Origin: Acanthochlamys bracteata
Taxonomy: Eukaryota > Streptophyta > Magnoliopsida > Pandanales > Velloziaceae
Assembly (NCBI GenBank): GCA_019914995.1
Contig: CM034140.1
Coordinates: 4,898,001-4,962,000, forward strand
Direction of reading: 5' to 3'
Length of the DNA: 64,000 nucleotides
How positions within the stretch are numbered: position 1 is the stretch's first letter; each line of letters begins with the position of its first letter. The notes under the pieces are model-generated. The model ran no database searches and was not told where the DNA came from. It worked only from the letters and a program-made list of their open reading frames with translations. A program made the position numbers and the translations under genes. Shown in pieces: positions 45,776 to 58,394 of this stretch.

Positions 45776-47660
45776 ACATGATACTTGCGGAATATTAACT
45801 CAACAGCGGGTGGTTGTGAGTGTGGGTTGAATTGAGTTATTGTAAATTAAAAATCAAACGCTTCACTATTCTGAAAATAGTCAGTCGATGAAGAGGTTGC
45901 TAATTAGTGACTTATCATGAATAGTATCCTGTATCGATATTGTTAGCACAATTGAATAAAATAAATACAAGTGTAAAAAATACAACATAGCCAGCACACC
46001 AGGAATTTTTACGTGGTTCGCCACCGCGGTACCTACGTCACATCACATGACACCACAAGTGCAATCCTGTAATGTCAAAACAACGTACAACAACCGAGAC
46101 TTTATGTTTCACAAAACACTTCGGGCTCAAACCGAGTCTCCTCACAAGGACAGCTATAGACTTCGCAAGGTCCTTCTAGCTACAACCGTGCACGCCTTCA
46201 CCAAAGTCTAATACAAACTGCTTACCTACACCGAGGATAGCCAATCTGAGAACTCGCAAGTTCTCCTACAACCTTCTCATAAGGTTACAAGTATATCATA
46301 GGGTTTAGATCAAGTAGTTTCACCTACAATGATTTCTAATCACTCAATAACAAAGCTCAAGGGATCTCATACAAGAGAAATAAGAAGAGATAAAGCTCAA
46401 TTAACGCTCTCAGTTGATGTGTTCTCCTTGTAGGGCAGCAAGATGAAGGCTCGTTTAAGTGCATTGTAAGTTGTATGTTTTGCTACTTAGTGGAAGTAAA
46501 TAGCAATGTGTTGTCCATGATCTTAGATTGATCAAGAATGCAACATCTAGAAGCAAGGCAATGGTAAAGATCTAATGCAAATGACTACTTGATGTGTTCT
46601 TGCAGTTGTATCTTATTCTTTGAAATTTCTCTGCTTGCTTTCCATAGCTGACCATTGTTTGCCAATGTGGACATATTCTACTATGTCTCCAGAAGGGCTC
46701 TTCTATTGAAGTGAATTGGATCTGATTTGAGGCTGTAAGATCATCCAACGGTTTCCAATATGCTCTAGGAAATCTGATACTCTGTCATTCAAAATTTGTG
46801 GCAGATTTCCGTACAATTAATATTCAAGATGTCCTCTTCAATATGATATCTTACCAAAATTCAGATGGATTGTGAAATAAATATAAGGATTTGAACTAGA
46901 TTGGTCTAGAGTTGTATCCATGCTGAAAACATTCCATTCTTCGTAGATTTACTTGAAATTGACCGATATTCTCTCTAGAAAATCTGCAAATAAATATTTT
47001 GAAAATATTCTTGATTGATTTAGTATCTTTGGAAGGCACTTGTAACTAGTTGGAACGTCTATAACTCCAGAAAAGAAATTTGACATTAGTAAATGTCTCG
47101 GTCTAGTCCATCAGATGACTTCGTCTGTCCAGCTACTTTGCTGATTTTTTTGGACTTTGTTAATTGATGTATTAGCTCAGATTTTGATTGTAGATAGCTC
47201 CTCATGTCAGCTTTCGTTAATCTCCAAACTATGAATAGAGCTAGAAGATATCAAGTTTGCAATCTGCTATCTAGATTGGGTTCACTAGGATGCGTGTACA
47301 ATTGGCAGTTGCTAAACAATGAATCTCCAATTTTTGTAGAAATGTTTCTTCATGAAATAGTCTGATTTGTTACTCCATAGAAAAATCCATATCTCCAAAA
47401 TCTTGCATAAGTAGAAAAATATTACATTTGCCATTTGCTGTCCAAACTGCTATCCAAGTGATCTAGAGCTAGCCAATGTGATCAACAATCTTCACAAAAT
47501 TTTCTTATCTTTGGGTACCTGATGGATTTTCCTCCTTTTTGACTCCGTTAAATCTATTTCATGCCATGTTTCAACTGCATAAAGAAAAACTCTAGAGGTG
47601 AAAGTTATGAATGTGCAAACATGGCATGTCAATATAGTTTCAAAACTTGGGATTCTAACA
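45776..47660 (-). mobile_element. SIRE-like copia 3' LTR
   Basis: On the minus strand it starts TGTTAGAATCCCAAGTTTTG at 47660, next to a purine tract (GTTAAAAAGGTGAGAT, 47676-47661), and runs about 1.9 kb to near 45776. The far end contains the TTACGTGGTTCGCC (+ strand) block at about 46010, a very common feature of copia LTRs. A second partial copy of its end is at 54792-55240 and a third, longer one at 58395-60120. Confidence 0.75.
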
Positions 47661-47867
47661 ATCTCACCTTTTTAACGATGATAGAATATCTAGAGAATTA
47701 TTTGATATATTAAAGTAAGAACATGTTCAAGTGCATAGCACTGTAGTGTAGTAGCGAATCAGCTACAATAGTCTAGTGGAGAAGGTGCATTAGCTTCTTA
47801 GTAGCATTACTAGTTTATCAGTAGTAGCTCACTCTTCCTTCATTCATCCAATAATAATTATCAGAAA

Positions 47868-47971
47868 AAAATCTCCCCCTTAACATATGCAATCTTCTTA
47901 TGCAAAATTCTCCCCCTTAATTTAATATATGCATTCCTGTATAATAATTCCACAAAGTTTCTCCCCCTTCT
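47868..47971 (-). promoter_or_regulatory. Repeated polypurine tracts upstream of the SIRE-like 3' LTR
   Basis: Three copies of AAGGGGGAGA on the minus strand (about 47871-47882, 47909-47918 and 47960-47969). Multiple GGGGGAGA tracts before the 3' LTR are a known trait of SIRE/Maximus-type copia elements and may act as auxiliary plus-strand primers. Confidence 0.6.
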
Positions 47972-48489
47972 TGTCATAACACAAAGGTTCGCATATCAAT
48001 AATAGCAACATATAACAGAGATATCATACATATTATTAATTGGGCAAAAGACATAAAAGCAAAACAATCATTCATTAACAACAACAGAGTACTTCATGTA
48101 AAAACACAAAAAAAAAGTTGCTGCAGCTAAGCCTAGGTAAGGGAGCAACACAAGATAAATAAAAGAAACGCAACAACTACAAAACACAATCATCCAAAAA
48201 CACAAAAGAAATAGCCATGAAACAACAACAGTGATTCCAGAGGGTAGGTGCCAGGTAGGATATACTAGGTTTTAGCTTTTCTACGCCTTGAGATTCAGGT
48301 AGAAGGGGTGGATGAGGATTGGAGGATGTACAAGTCATCTTGATCCTTAAACCATTCCTTGAAACCTTCAAAAATTTTCATTCATCAACTATATAAACTT
48401 TTTAACCAAATTCTTATGTTTTTCCTCATTTCTTTGGTTCAGCTCCTTGATCCTTGCGTGCAAACCCTTAAATATATCCTAGGCAATGT

Positions 48490-49190
48490 CATCAAAGGTA
48501 AATTGTCTCATCCGTAGCTTTGTTAGCTCATTTTTTAGGTCCTTTAAGTGATCAAAGGTAACCCATACCATGTTGTTGATGCAACTGCTGGTTACTGAAC
48601 TTCTCCAGTAGGTGCATTTTGCTGTGCTGATGCCTCTGGTTGATGGTGAGGTTCTGCTGGTGCTTCCTTTTGCACTGTTTTAAGAGAATCTCATCAATTT
48701 GTTCATACACCCCATGGATCCCTTCATGAACTTTAAAATCCAACATACATAAATTGCGTTGCACCATGTCAATATACCTATCCAAAGGCACGCCCTTCTT
48801 TCGGTAAATTCCAATAATAATGTGTGCGTAGGAAAATGCTTGTTGCTACCTTGAGAAAGACTAACTATGTGTCGACACATGATGCTACCGAGATTTAGTG
48901 GTAGGTGCTCAATCAACTTCCAAAGTACATAGGAGTTGAAATGGAGAATGTCATTCCGGCTCCCTTCTTTGGAATCAAGACATGACTGATGACGTGAACA
49001 GCTGACTGAATCTCTTCGATGTAACAATCCGTGTCCAGTGTCCACTTGAAATGATCAATTTTGCTCATCTCCATCATCACTAAATCCTAAGGGTAGGTTC
49101 AAGAGCAAACACGAGTTCTACGGGTTAATGGGCATCTCAATGCCATAAACCATGGTGGAGAAGTTAGATAAGGTGTGGGTTTGAAGATTT
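48490..49190 (-). pseudogene. Plant-transposon-protein-like extra ORF of the SIRE-like element
   Basis: In two overlapping frames (49045-48680 and 48791-48552) the minus strand reads DTGHGLLHRRDSVSCSRH, KEGSRNDILHFNSYVLWKLI and HLPLNLGSIMCRHIV, then PLDRYIDMVQRNL. This resembles the C-terminal part of the 'putative plant transposon protein' region found in many plant retroelements, in the position 3' of RNase H where SIRE-type elements carry an extra or env-like ORF. The family name is from memory of its general pattern and is tentative. Frames are broken. Confidence 0.45.
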
Positions 49191-49205
49191 GCATAAAAGC
49201 TCTGA

Positions 49206-50360
49206 ACAACATCTTCAAAGTAGATCTCGAGAATTCTTGCAAGAATTGCCATCCTTAGAACTCGGAGATATTTTGACATCTAGTACAACGTAATGAAAAT
49301 CATCATACTTGATTTTCGTGGGGGAAAGCACGGTGACTTTCGGTGCTTTCGGTAGTTGGCATGTGCTTTCTTCTGGATGAATCTCTTATCAACATTGATG
49401 GATCCAGACTTCAGCATTGTGAATTGATGCAAGGATTTCAAGGAATTGTGGCTGGATTGGCTAGGAAAGTGAATGGTTTTAACTTGGTTGCAGGGACAAC
49501 ATCTTCATAGCAGATCTCGAGCACTCTTGCAAGAATTGTGATCCTTGGAACTCAAAGATATCTTTGACATCCAGTACGGCTTTTTTATAAACAAAATCAT
49601 CAAACTTGATTTTTGTATAGTTAAAGCACAGTGACTTTTGGTGCTTTCGGTAGTTGGCTTGTGCCTTCTTCCCGATGAATCTCTTATCAACATTGGTGGA
49701 TCCAGACTTTAGCATTGTGATTTGAAGCAAGGATTTCAGGGAATTGTGGCTGGATTGACTAGGAAGTGAATGTTTAAAACTACAGGGACAAAATCTTCAT
49801 AGCAGATCTCAGGCACTCTTCCAAGAATTGCCATCGTTGGAACTCACACATATCTTGACATCTAGTACAGCATAAACAACATCGTCGTATTTGATTTTTG
49901 TGGGGAAAAGTACAGTGACTTTTCGGTGATTTCGGTAGCTGGGTTGTGCTTTCTTCCCGATGAATCTCTTATCAAAAGTGGTGGATCCAGACTTTAGAAT
50001 TGTGATTTAAAGCAAGGATTTAAGGAATTTTTGGCTGGATCGTATAGGGAAGTGAATGGCTTTAGCTCGGCAGTAGGGACAACGTCTTATAGTAGATCTC
50101 GGACACTCTTGCAAGAATTGCCATCCTTGGAACTCAGATATATCTTCGACATCCAGTACGGCTTACACAAAATCATCATACTATTTTCGTGGGAGAACGC
50201 ACAGTGACTTATCTGTGCTTTCGGTAGATTGCTTGTGCTTTCTTCCTGATGAATCTCTTGTCAAACAATGGTGGATCCAGACTTCAATATTGTGATTTGA
50301 ATCAAGGATATCAAGGAATTTTGGTTGGATCGGCTTGGGAAGTGAATGGTTTTAGCTCTG
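49206..50360 (-). repeat. Four tandem copies of a ~290-bp unit inside the SIRE-like element
   Basis: Units start at about 49206, 49496, 49788 and 50079 (periods 290, 292, 291), each opening with ACAACATCTTCA or a variant and sharing TCTTGCAAGAATTG, GGTGCTTTCGGTAG, GATGAATCTCTT and GGTGGATCCAGACTT. On the minus strand each encodes a degenerate KSGSTNVDKRFIGKK...NYRK...TKIKFDD..Y...LDVK module; unit 2 is the most open (49730-49479, 83 codons). The array sits between RNase H and the transposon-protein-like ORF, so it is an amplified part of that ORF. Confidence 0.8.
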
Positions 50361-50689
50361 TAGGAAGAAGGAGATGAACAGTAGCTAAGGTTTGAGTTCA
50401 GCGACGAGAAACGTAATAGATCTTGCTGGTTGATTAAGTACACATTAGCGTATGTGGAAAGAAACAATTGTAGAAAACCAAAACTTTTAATCAGGAAAGA
50501 ACACTTGATAAGGAAATAAGAGTTTAGTAGCAGCTAGCTACGTCCTTTTAGACTTGAGTGTTAAAATCAAATTTAAAAAAACCCAATATATAAATGCAGT
50601 TTTAAAAACAATATAGATTCATTATTAAGCCAATAAAATCACTAATAGCACAATCCAATTTTACAACAAATAACCAAAAATATATCGGA

Positions 50690-51880
50690 AGGCAAAGGCT
50701 TTGTAAAAATATCCGAAGGATATTGAAAATCAACAAAATTCAAAACAATGTCATTCCACTAAACATGTTCATGAATAAATTGATGCCTAAGGCCTATGTG
50801 CTTGCTGCGCGAGTGTTTAATGGAATTTTAAGAATATTGTCATAATAAGCACATTGTGCAATTTATAACCAAAATCAAGAAGTTGGTGTTTAATCCGTAA
50901 TACACGTGCACAACAACTACCCTGCTACAACAAGAGCGCCTTCTACAAATGATAGAGCAATGGATGCTTGCTTCTTTGAGTGTCATGATATTATACATCT
51001 ACTTAGAAACTATTGCTAGCCGCTAGCGCTATTTATGAAGCTTCTATTCCGCAATCGAGATTCGCATATGCAACTAAATCAAATGCACGCCCTTCAGAAT
51101 AAAATTGGCCAAGCTCTTTTGTATCTGCAATATATCTAAAAGTTCTTCTGACATAAACAAAGTGAGATTCCTTAGGTGCACTTGGAAAGCGGGCACATAA
51201 ACAATCAATATATTAAATGTCAAGTCTACAAGCATTTAAGTAGAGTACAGATCCAATTATACCTCTGTAGATCTTTTGATCAACATCCTTATATGATTAA
51301 TCTTTATCAAGCTTAGTGTTTGAGGCTATGGGTTACACTTTTTTATGCTTCCAAGTTGTACTTCTTAAGGTAGTCTAACATATTTTCTTAGTTTATAAAA
51401 ATGACATTGTCAATTTGCTTGATTGGAAGTCCAAAAAAATAGTTGAGTTCATCGATCATGCTCATTCCGAACTCATCCTGCATAAGCTTAGCAACCACTT
51501 GCACAAAGTTTCATTGTAGCATTGAAAATAACATCATCTTCTTAGCACTAATAATATATCATTCATGCTTAAGAAAAATATTTGAGTTATACCGTGAGAT
51601 AAACTGTTCATCATAAAAAACGTACTAAGTCATTCATACCATGCACTTGGTGCTTGTTTGTATCCAAAAAGAACTTTTGATAACTTGTACACATGATTTG
51701 GGTGCTTAGGATTTTCAAAACATGGTGGTTGCTCAACAAAACTCTTTGATAAAGCCATTGAGAAATGCTGTTTTTGCATCCATCTGAAACAATTTGAAGG
51801 TCTTTGGATAAGCAAATACTAGTAACAAGCAAATAGCTTCTAAACATGCAATAGGAGCACAAGTTTCAGCAAAATCAATA
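50690..51880 (-). pseudogene. SIRE-like copia reverse transcriptase and RNase H pseudogene
   Basis: RT: the QMDAKTAFLNGFIKE segment (about 51785), FVEQPPCFENPKHPNHVYKL and YKQAPSAWYE (51740-51635) in shifted frames. Further down are the RNase H region with FAYANLDCGIEAS-like and RHSRSKHI-like segments (about 51070-50790), the latter followed by a degraded ADIFTKPL end. Many stops. Polymerase of a minus-strand element. Confidence 0.8.
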
Positions 51881-52464
51881 TCTTCCTCCTGTGAATAATA
51901 TTAACAACTAAGCTAGCTTTATTTCTAACAATATTACTGCTTTCGCCCATCTTGTTGCGAAAACACCCACTTGGTAGTTATACCAAATTTATTATCATAA
52001 GGTCGAGGAAGAAGATCCCAAAACTATTGTCCTTTCGAATTGGTTAAGCTCTTCTTACATAGCCATAATCTAGGAATTGTCCGCTAGAGCATTATCAATG
52101 ATCGAATGTTCAAAATCGGAATATTGATGCATTTGTCCACTCAATTGTGATCTTGCTCTTATCCCTTTGTTTGCATTACCTATAATGTTCTCTTGAGGAT
52201 GGCTAAAACACTATTTGAATTGTTGTGGGTAATTGATATTTGTCTCTTGCTGTTTTGGTTCCGTTGCCATTACAAAATTCTCTTCTGTCTATTGTTCAGT
52301 CGACTGGTCAATGAAGGTACCCAGATTGTTTGGTGGGTATTCAGGAACTGTTCTCTGGTTGGCCTTTTCTACAATTTTATCATTCTCATCATCACTTACC
52401 TACAACAACAATTTTAACCTTTCACGGTATAGAGTTAGTTTTAAAATAAATAACATCAACGGAT

Positions 52465-53260
52465 TCAACAAACATATAGTTCTCTTATTGAAAACTCCAA
52501 TGCTTCAGAAGAGTTTGAGTAACCGATAAATACACCTTCATCACTTTTCGAATCAAGCTTACGAACGTTCTCCTTAACGTTGATCAAGAAAAAGCATTTA
52601 CAACCAAAAGACTTAAATTTACCAACATAAGGTTTATGATTCTGAAGCAATTCATAAGGAGTCTTTTCTTTCATATTACAACCGGTATTCACAAACAATA
52701 TTGTTACAAGCGGTATTCACAGCTTCGGCCCAAACCTGCTTTGGTAAATTTTGATCAAGCAACATTGTACTTGCCATATCAATTAGCACTCTATTCTTTC
52801 TTTCCAAAACACCACTTTACATAGGAGTTCTAAGTTCCAAGAAGTTATGGTTCCAAGCATTTTTTGTATCACAAAGTTTATCAAGACTTTGGTTATCAGA
52901 CTCTTTAATGTGGTCACTCCTAATAGAAACATTGTTTAAAACAAATTCATCAATTTCTTTGAGAAAGAGAAGAATATCTGTAATGCTTTATTCTTGAAGG
53001 TTAAGAAGAATACGCAGCAATACCTTGAGTAGTCACCAACAATAATAAGGCAGTAGCCCTCCATACCTTGCGATTTGAGTAGGTCCGAATGAATCCATGC
53101 GAAGCAATTGTAGTAGCTTGCTGGTGGTTACATCTGGCTTTGGTTCGAATGAGGACCTCACCTGTTTTAGCTTCATACATGCATCACAAAGTCCTTCCTT
53201 TCTGTAGTGTATGTTAGGTACACCTGAGACGAGTTGCTTTCGAGAGAGCTTTGTAATCAT
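52465..53260 (-). pseudogene. SIRE-like copia integrase pseudogene
   Basis: N-terminal GAG-pre-integrase and zinc region at 53260-53033 (KLSRKQLVSGVPNIHYRKEG, CDACMKLKQVRSSFEPK, LLRMDSFGP, i.e. the HHCC end and the first catalytic Asp). C-terminal core at 52698-52465 (TPYELLQNHKPYVGKFKSFG, CKCFFLI, KSDEGVFIGYSNSS). The central catalytic part between is frameshifted. Copia order (integrase before RT) is respected on the minus strand. Confidence 0.85.
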
Positions 53261-53599
53261 TTTGATATTGCAATAATCAAGTCATTTATGCCACAAGTGA
53301 CTAGTTTCATGCTGGATAGCCAGAATGAAAGCATTTTGTTATCAAAATATAAAATAAATAACATACATTGCCTTTCTCTTCGGCCTTGGATGATTTTTTT
53401 CTAGATGAATTGATCACCGAGCAAGAGTTTGCTTTGAATGTCCAATACATACCACATTGCATAGTTGACTTATGCTCAAGAGATTTTGCCTCAAACCGTG
53501 CACAAGTAACATGTCGTCATTTAACAAAGAAGATCCTTTACCGATCTTACCAGGTCTAGTGCTTCCCTTAAGGACACAAATTTGTACCAGCAAGATTTG

Positions 53600-54400
53600 A
53601 TAATGTGACCCTTTCTACTTCAATGAAAACAAATAACGGAAGTTCTAGAGTAAGTACTTACAATCCGCACATTCTTGAGGTGCTTGTTATAAGGATAAAG
53701 TCTTTCCTTATCTCTTACAAATTTGGCTACGGAAGTATGCAGGTCGGCTATCTCATTTGTCATATTTATCATTTTGGTGCCTTTCATTCTTGAGCAGACG
53801 TTTTTGTTTTTCAAAGAGCACATCATCATACAATTCGATGGACTTTAGTGTTTTCAGATTTTATTATAGCATCACAATCAAATGCATTTGGTGGTTCAAA
53901 GAAGTATTCTTAAGCAATGAGTTAATTTCTTCAATATCCGTTCATGCATGCACTTCGTAAGTCATTTATACATCTTTAACTAGCTTCTAAGTTTATCATA
54001 TAATTCTGAAAAAGTATCATGAAAATTCATCATATGAAAATTCATAGTTGGAATCACTAACCTTATTGTCCGAATTACCATTTGTCATGAAACACATGTT
54101 TGCGGTTTCGGTTTCATCCTCGGATTCACTCGAGGAAGGTGAGTCCCCATCACTCAATCAAACAATGACTTCCTTTTTCTTGTTATCCTTCTTCTTGGTT
54201 CTCTTAAATAGAGTGCATTCTCGACGTAGTGTCCTAGTTTCTTGCAATAGCAATTCCTCTTTTGGCCATCATCGACTTTGTAATCCTTCCATCTTGGTTC
54301 GCTTTTCCATTTGTTTCTTCTAATGCAGTTCTTGAATTTCATACTCTAGCGAATTTACCTGTTGTTTGGTTGTCTTCAAGGCTAGGGAATGAGGGGCTTG
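53600..54400 (-). pseudogene. SIRE-like copia gag remnant with eroded zinc knuckle
   Basis: 54342-54154 reads FKNCIRRNKWKSEPRWKDYK and NCYCKKLGHYVENALYL, a CCHC knuckle that has lost its regular spacing and its last Cys. Downstream a Ser/Asp-rich and Leu-rich region (to about 53620) is consistent with the gag C-terminus. Weak elsewhere. Confidence 0.55.
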
Positions 54401-54779
54401 TCCCAAATCACCTTCGTTGTGCTACATGAATAAGCACGGTTAAATTTACTAGGATTGAAGGAACAGTAAAGCAAGTTCTTAGCACCGACATTAATAGAGA
54501 TTTTCTTATTTTCATTGTTCATAATTTTGGAAACAAGTTTGGCCACGGAACTCCATTTGCATCAATTTTTGTTGGCACAACCGGTCCATCTTTGATGATT
54601 GTCCATAATGTGAAGTTTTGCAATTGGATAAAGTTAGTCATCTAGGTCTTCCAATATCCATAGTTTAAGCTATCAAAAGTGGTGGTCGGTTTGACGATCT
54701 TCCCTCTATTGCAGCATGTCCATGCTTACCACAGCAATTTTTTTCCTCTAAGGCGGTTAGTATTGTCAAGTACAGGCCC

Positions 54780-54791
54780 GCTCTTATAGCA
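54780..54791 (-). promoter_or_regulatory. Degenerate SIRE-like primer-binding site
   Basis: The minus strand reads TGCTATAAGAGC, two changes from TGGTATCAGAGC, at the edge of the LTR end and before gag. Confidence 0.55.
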
Positions 54792-55240
54792 ATTGATAGA
54801 GAAACAAAATATTAACTCAAAAGGGGGGGTGAATTAAGTTACGGCAAATCAAAAACCAAACACTTTATTTTTTTGAAAACAATCACTTAACAATAAGCAG
54901 TTAGTTAATCAAGAGGTTGCTGACTAGTGACTAATGTAAACACTACCTGCAGTACCTACGTTCACGTCACTTGCTTGACATTGCAAGTGAAATCTGCTAA
55001 CATCAAAGCAATGTACAAGAACCGAGAGTTGATCTTTCGCAAAACACCTCCACCTCAAGCTGAGTCTACTCGCAAGCACAACTATCACCAGCCTTCTAAA
55101 CTTTGCTAAGTCTCTACGGCTACAACCCGTGTATGCCTTTACAAAACTGCTAACCTACACTTTGGGTAGGCAATTCGAGAACTCACGTTCTCCTACATCC
55201 TTCTTTCTACATGCAAAAAAAAATACAAGCGGTGGATTAG
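54792..55240 (-). mobile_element. SIRE-like 5' LTR remnant
   Basis: It matches the first ~450 bases (+ coordinates) of the LTR at 45776-47660 (AATATTAACTCAA, GAGGTTGCTGACTAGTGACT, CCTACGTTCACGTCACTTG, CGAGAACTC.CGTTCTCCTACA). The rest of the LTR is missing here. Confidence 0.65.
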
Positions 55241-55855
55241 ATCAGACTCACTAAGTCTAAATTGACATCTACCAACCATGTCCTTAGTAGGGAGATACGC
55301 TTACATACAATACAACATGCAACATGAATGATTATGTAATAAAATAGAATTATATGTGATTTCACAATTACACAAATATTACTAAGTGCTTTTAAAGAAG
55401 ACATATACACTGAAATTCTAACAAAAATAGTTAACACAAAAAAGAAATTACGATAAATACAAAGTATATAACTTACTGAACATATCAAGGACTTACCAAA
55501 TAGTTGTATCAAACGTATAAATTCGTAGGTTACAAATATAGTGATAATGAAACTAATATCCCATAAGCAATACAATGATAAGCAAAGTACTATACCAAAT
55601 ATAATATTTAAAAAATCATAATCTAGAATTTGCAAATGCCAACTATGATAGCACATATTTGGAAATGTTTGCTGAGCTTCGAACATGTCTACATTGAATT
55701 TGAGTATATTATTGGATTAGGTAGATTTTGGCTAAGTGTTGAAACCTTGTTGGGACGCCTACTTTGTACACGTATCTTTCTACTCAAAGAACTAAAATGT
55801 GATTTCTGTACTTCACTTGAAAGATTGTATGAAAAGGAGTAAACAAAGACAAAGA
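55241..55855. other. AT-rich segment, no gene
   Basis: Very AT-rich. The 149-codon open frame on the minus strand (55686-55237) is a hydrophobic Ile/Leu/Phe/Cys string of the kind produced by AT-rich DNA and has no domain signature. Confidence 0.45.
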
Positions 55856-55859
55856 GGGT

Positions 55860-56570
55860 GAAACTTTATCATGTATCGACGATTATTGGTCATACTGCCT
55901 AACTCGACTGGATCACCTATACAGCACCTCGAGACAGCAAATGGCAAATGCAATAACTTTCTTCCAAAAATTATTTTTGGAGATTTGATTTTTTCTGTGG
56001 ACAAAAGACATTTTGACTTCCTACAGTCAAAATATCAAATTATTTCACGAAGAAATGAATTCTACAGAATCGAAAAGTTTGCTATTTTGCACATGCCAAT
56101 TTTGAAATGCACCCGATTGATCCATGTTAGACAGCGGCTTGCAAACTCGATATCTCTCAGGTAGAGCTATATTTTGGAAATCAAATTTTGTAGCTGAAAG
56201 CTAACATGAATAGCTATCTAGACTCCAACTATCAGCCCAATCCATTGATTAACGACGTCCAGAAAAATAACCAAAGTGGCTACTGGACAGACAAAGTTAG
56301 CTAATGAGATAAAGCCTTGATGTTTGTCATTTGTTTCAAGTTAGTAAATTTCACTTGCGGTGTTAAATGACGTGGACGTAGTACCACAATACCAAACCAC
56401 GTAAAAATTCCTAGTGTGCTAACTGGTTTGCTCTCATAGCACTTGTATGTATTTTATTTAAATTATAATGTGCTAACAACTTCAATGACACGTTCAATCA
56501 CTAGTCAGTAATCTGTTGATCGATTGACTGCTTATCGTTTAATGACTGTTTTCAAAACACCGAAGTGTTT
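55860..56570 (+). mobile_element. SIRE-like LTR fragment in opposite orientation
   Basis: It is the reverse complement of the LTR region equivalent to 45850-46030 and 59600-59900: blocks CACGTAAAAATTCCTAGTGTGCTAAC (first 20: CACGTAAAAATTCCTAGTGT), GCGGCTTGCAAACTCGATAT and TTGATCGATTGACTGCT. With 54792-55240 it forms a head-to-head pair. Confidence 0.6.
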
Positions 56571-56574
56571 GGTT

Positions 56575-58390
56575 CTCGATTCGCCAGGCAGAAGATGTCG
56601 TAGTAATCCTCACCTGTATCCACGGCAAATTTCCCAAATCCACGGGCTAACTCCTAACCTAACCACTTCTTACGCAATTAGTTCTGTAACATATGTATAC
56701 AATCACCATTTATTCACATCACAAAAACAATTCTAATAACGCGATTTTCTTAAGCAACCCCTGTTAGGAAACACCCAAATCTATTTAGTAATCTTAAGCA
56801 ATCATTAATTAATAAACTATAGTGCACCAGCATAACTTTAGAGCTATCTATAAGTTAGGGGCATACCTAAATGGAGGCATGTCTACTCGACTCATAATCA
56901 AAGTGACGAACTTAACAATTTTCGTTCATAAGAAAACATCTATAGTGAAATAAATTATTAGATATGTCAACAGCAAGTACTGAAAGATTCAACGCAGATA
57001 TTTACAACTCAAGCAGCTGAAAGAAGTAGCAACAATAGAAAATTCGAAACAGACTAATGAAGCTCTATTCAACCGCAGGCGATCGAAATCGACCAATTTC
57101 GCGACAGCCGAGCAAAGTCGTGCTTCTTTATTTGCGAGTTAAAATGTAACTTGATGGAGGAAAAGGCTTCTACGATGTGAGGAGAAAGATTAGAGTGGGT
57201 CGGCGACGTTGAATTGCTGGTGAAAAAGGCGTTAGGGTTTTTGGCTCTAGCAAATTGAAGCTTGATCAGGCAAGGGAGAGTAATAGGAAGGCAGGAGACT
57301 AGATTGCCGTAGCTGGCATGGCCGAATTGTCAGCAGTGAAGTCCGACAATCTCTAGGATTTCTGCCATGCTTGAACATGCGCTATTGGGTTTGCGATAAT
57401 AGAAACAACACCAACTATCATGGGGTGGCCAATAAATTGGCCAGGGAATAGAGAAGGCGACTGGTCATAGTGGAAGAATGCACACAGGCAGGAGGAGTGC
57501 ACGAGTGTGTTACTACACATTTATCCTATACCAACTGAAAATTCAGTAGGTAAATTGACAATATTTAGTCCGTAAAAGAATATTACCAACTAAAAAAAGC
57601 TTTGTTGGCATTCCACTAATCGGGTAATGTGTTTACCAAATAACAAGCAAAAATTCAATCGATAGTTACTATGCATTACTGACTAATTCATTTTAGTCGA
57701 TGATTTAAGCAATTTATTTACACAATTTTCAGTGGCTAAAATCAATTTTTTGATTGAAGTTTTAGAAGTAAATTCAAATTGCTGGCTAAACTTTCAATGA
57801 TAAATTCAAAACCTACTAAAATTCTAGTGGATAAATTCAAACAACTGAATTTTCATTGAGAAACTTAACATTACCAACTGAAACTTTATGCCGCTAATTT
57901 TTAAATTAACGACTAAAAATTGTAGTGATAAGTTCAAATTTTCAACTAAAACTTGCCGTATTCAACATTATGCATTAATATTACAAAAACAGTCATTAAA
58001 ATGATAAATAACATTCAATTAAAACCATTTCTTCAAAGATGCATCAGGTTCCGTGTTACATGCAAACTTTCTTTTCTTTTACATGGAATGGAGGCCACAA
58101 GTGTTGAAATAATTGCAATTGACTTATTAGCTTTCATGATATAAATCTTACGGTCTCAAAATAATATGTACAATATTCTGTCCTACATACAATATTTTGT
58201 CAAAATTTTGAAGTTGAATCCTCAGTAGATGTCAGCTTAAAATTGGCTGCAATTGCCATTTCTAGTGCTGGTAGAAAGGGTGAGACTATTGTCACCAAAC
58301 ATGTTATCAACATACCCAGACAATCAGGAAAGTCCACGCCAATAAGCTACACAGCTTATAATAACAAAGATTATGAAACTACAATAACAA
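56575..58390. other. Anonymous DNA with a leader-like segment and a periodic repeat
   Basis: 57060-57370 is GC-richer and on the minus strand resembles a plant 5' leader (contains AAACCCTAACGCC). No coding exon follows that I can support. 57500-57960 is the periodic repeat listed separately. 57960-58390 shows nothing. Confidence 0.35.
57530..57960. repeat. ~31-bp periodic repeat (CACTA-like subterminal pattern)
   Basis: AAATTCAAA cores recur at about 57772, 57803, 57834 and 57931 (the first three spaced ~31 bp), alternating with (T)AAAATTxTAGTGG-type segments in direct and inverted forms. Such arrays are typical of the subterminal regions of CACTA transposons. No CACTA terminus is identified with confidence (TTGTAGTG occurs at ~57913). 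Confidence 0.4.
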
Positions 58391-58394
58391 AAAC

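Noticed and set aside
55237-55686. 149-codon open frame on the minus strand
   Set aside because: Hydrophobic string from AT-rich DNA with no motif, located in a gap between LTR pieces. Not called as a gene.
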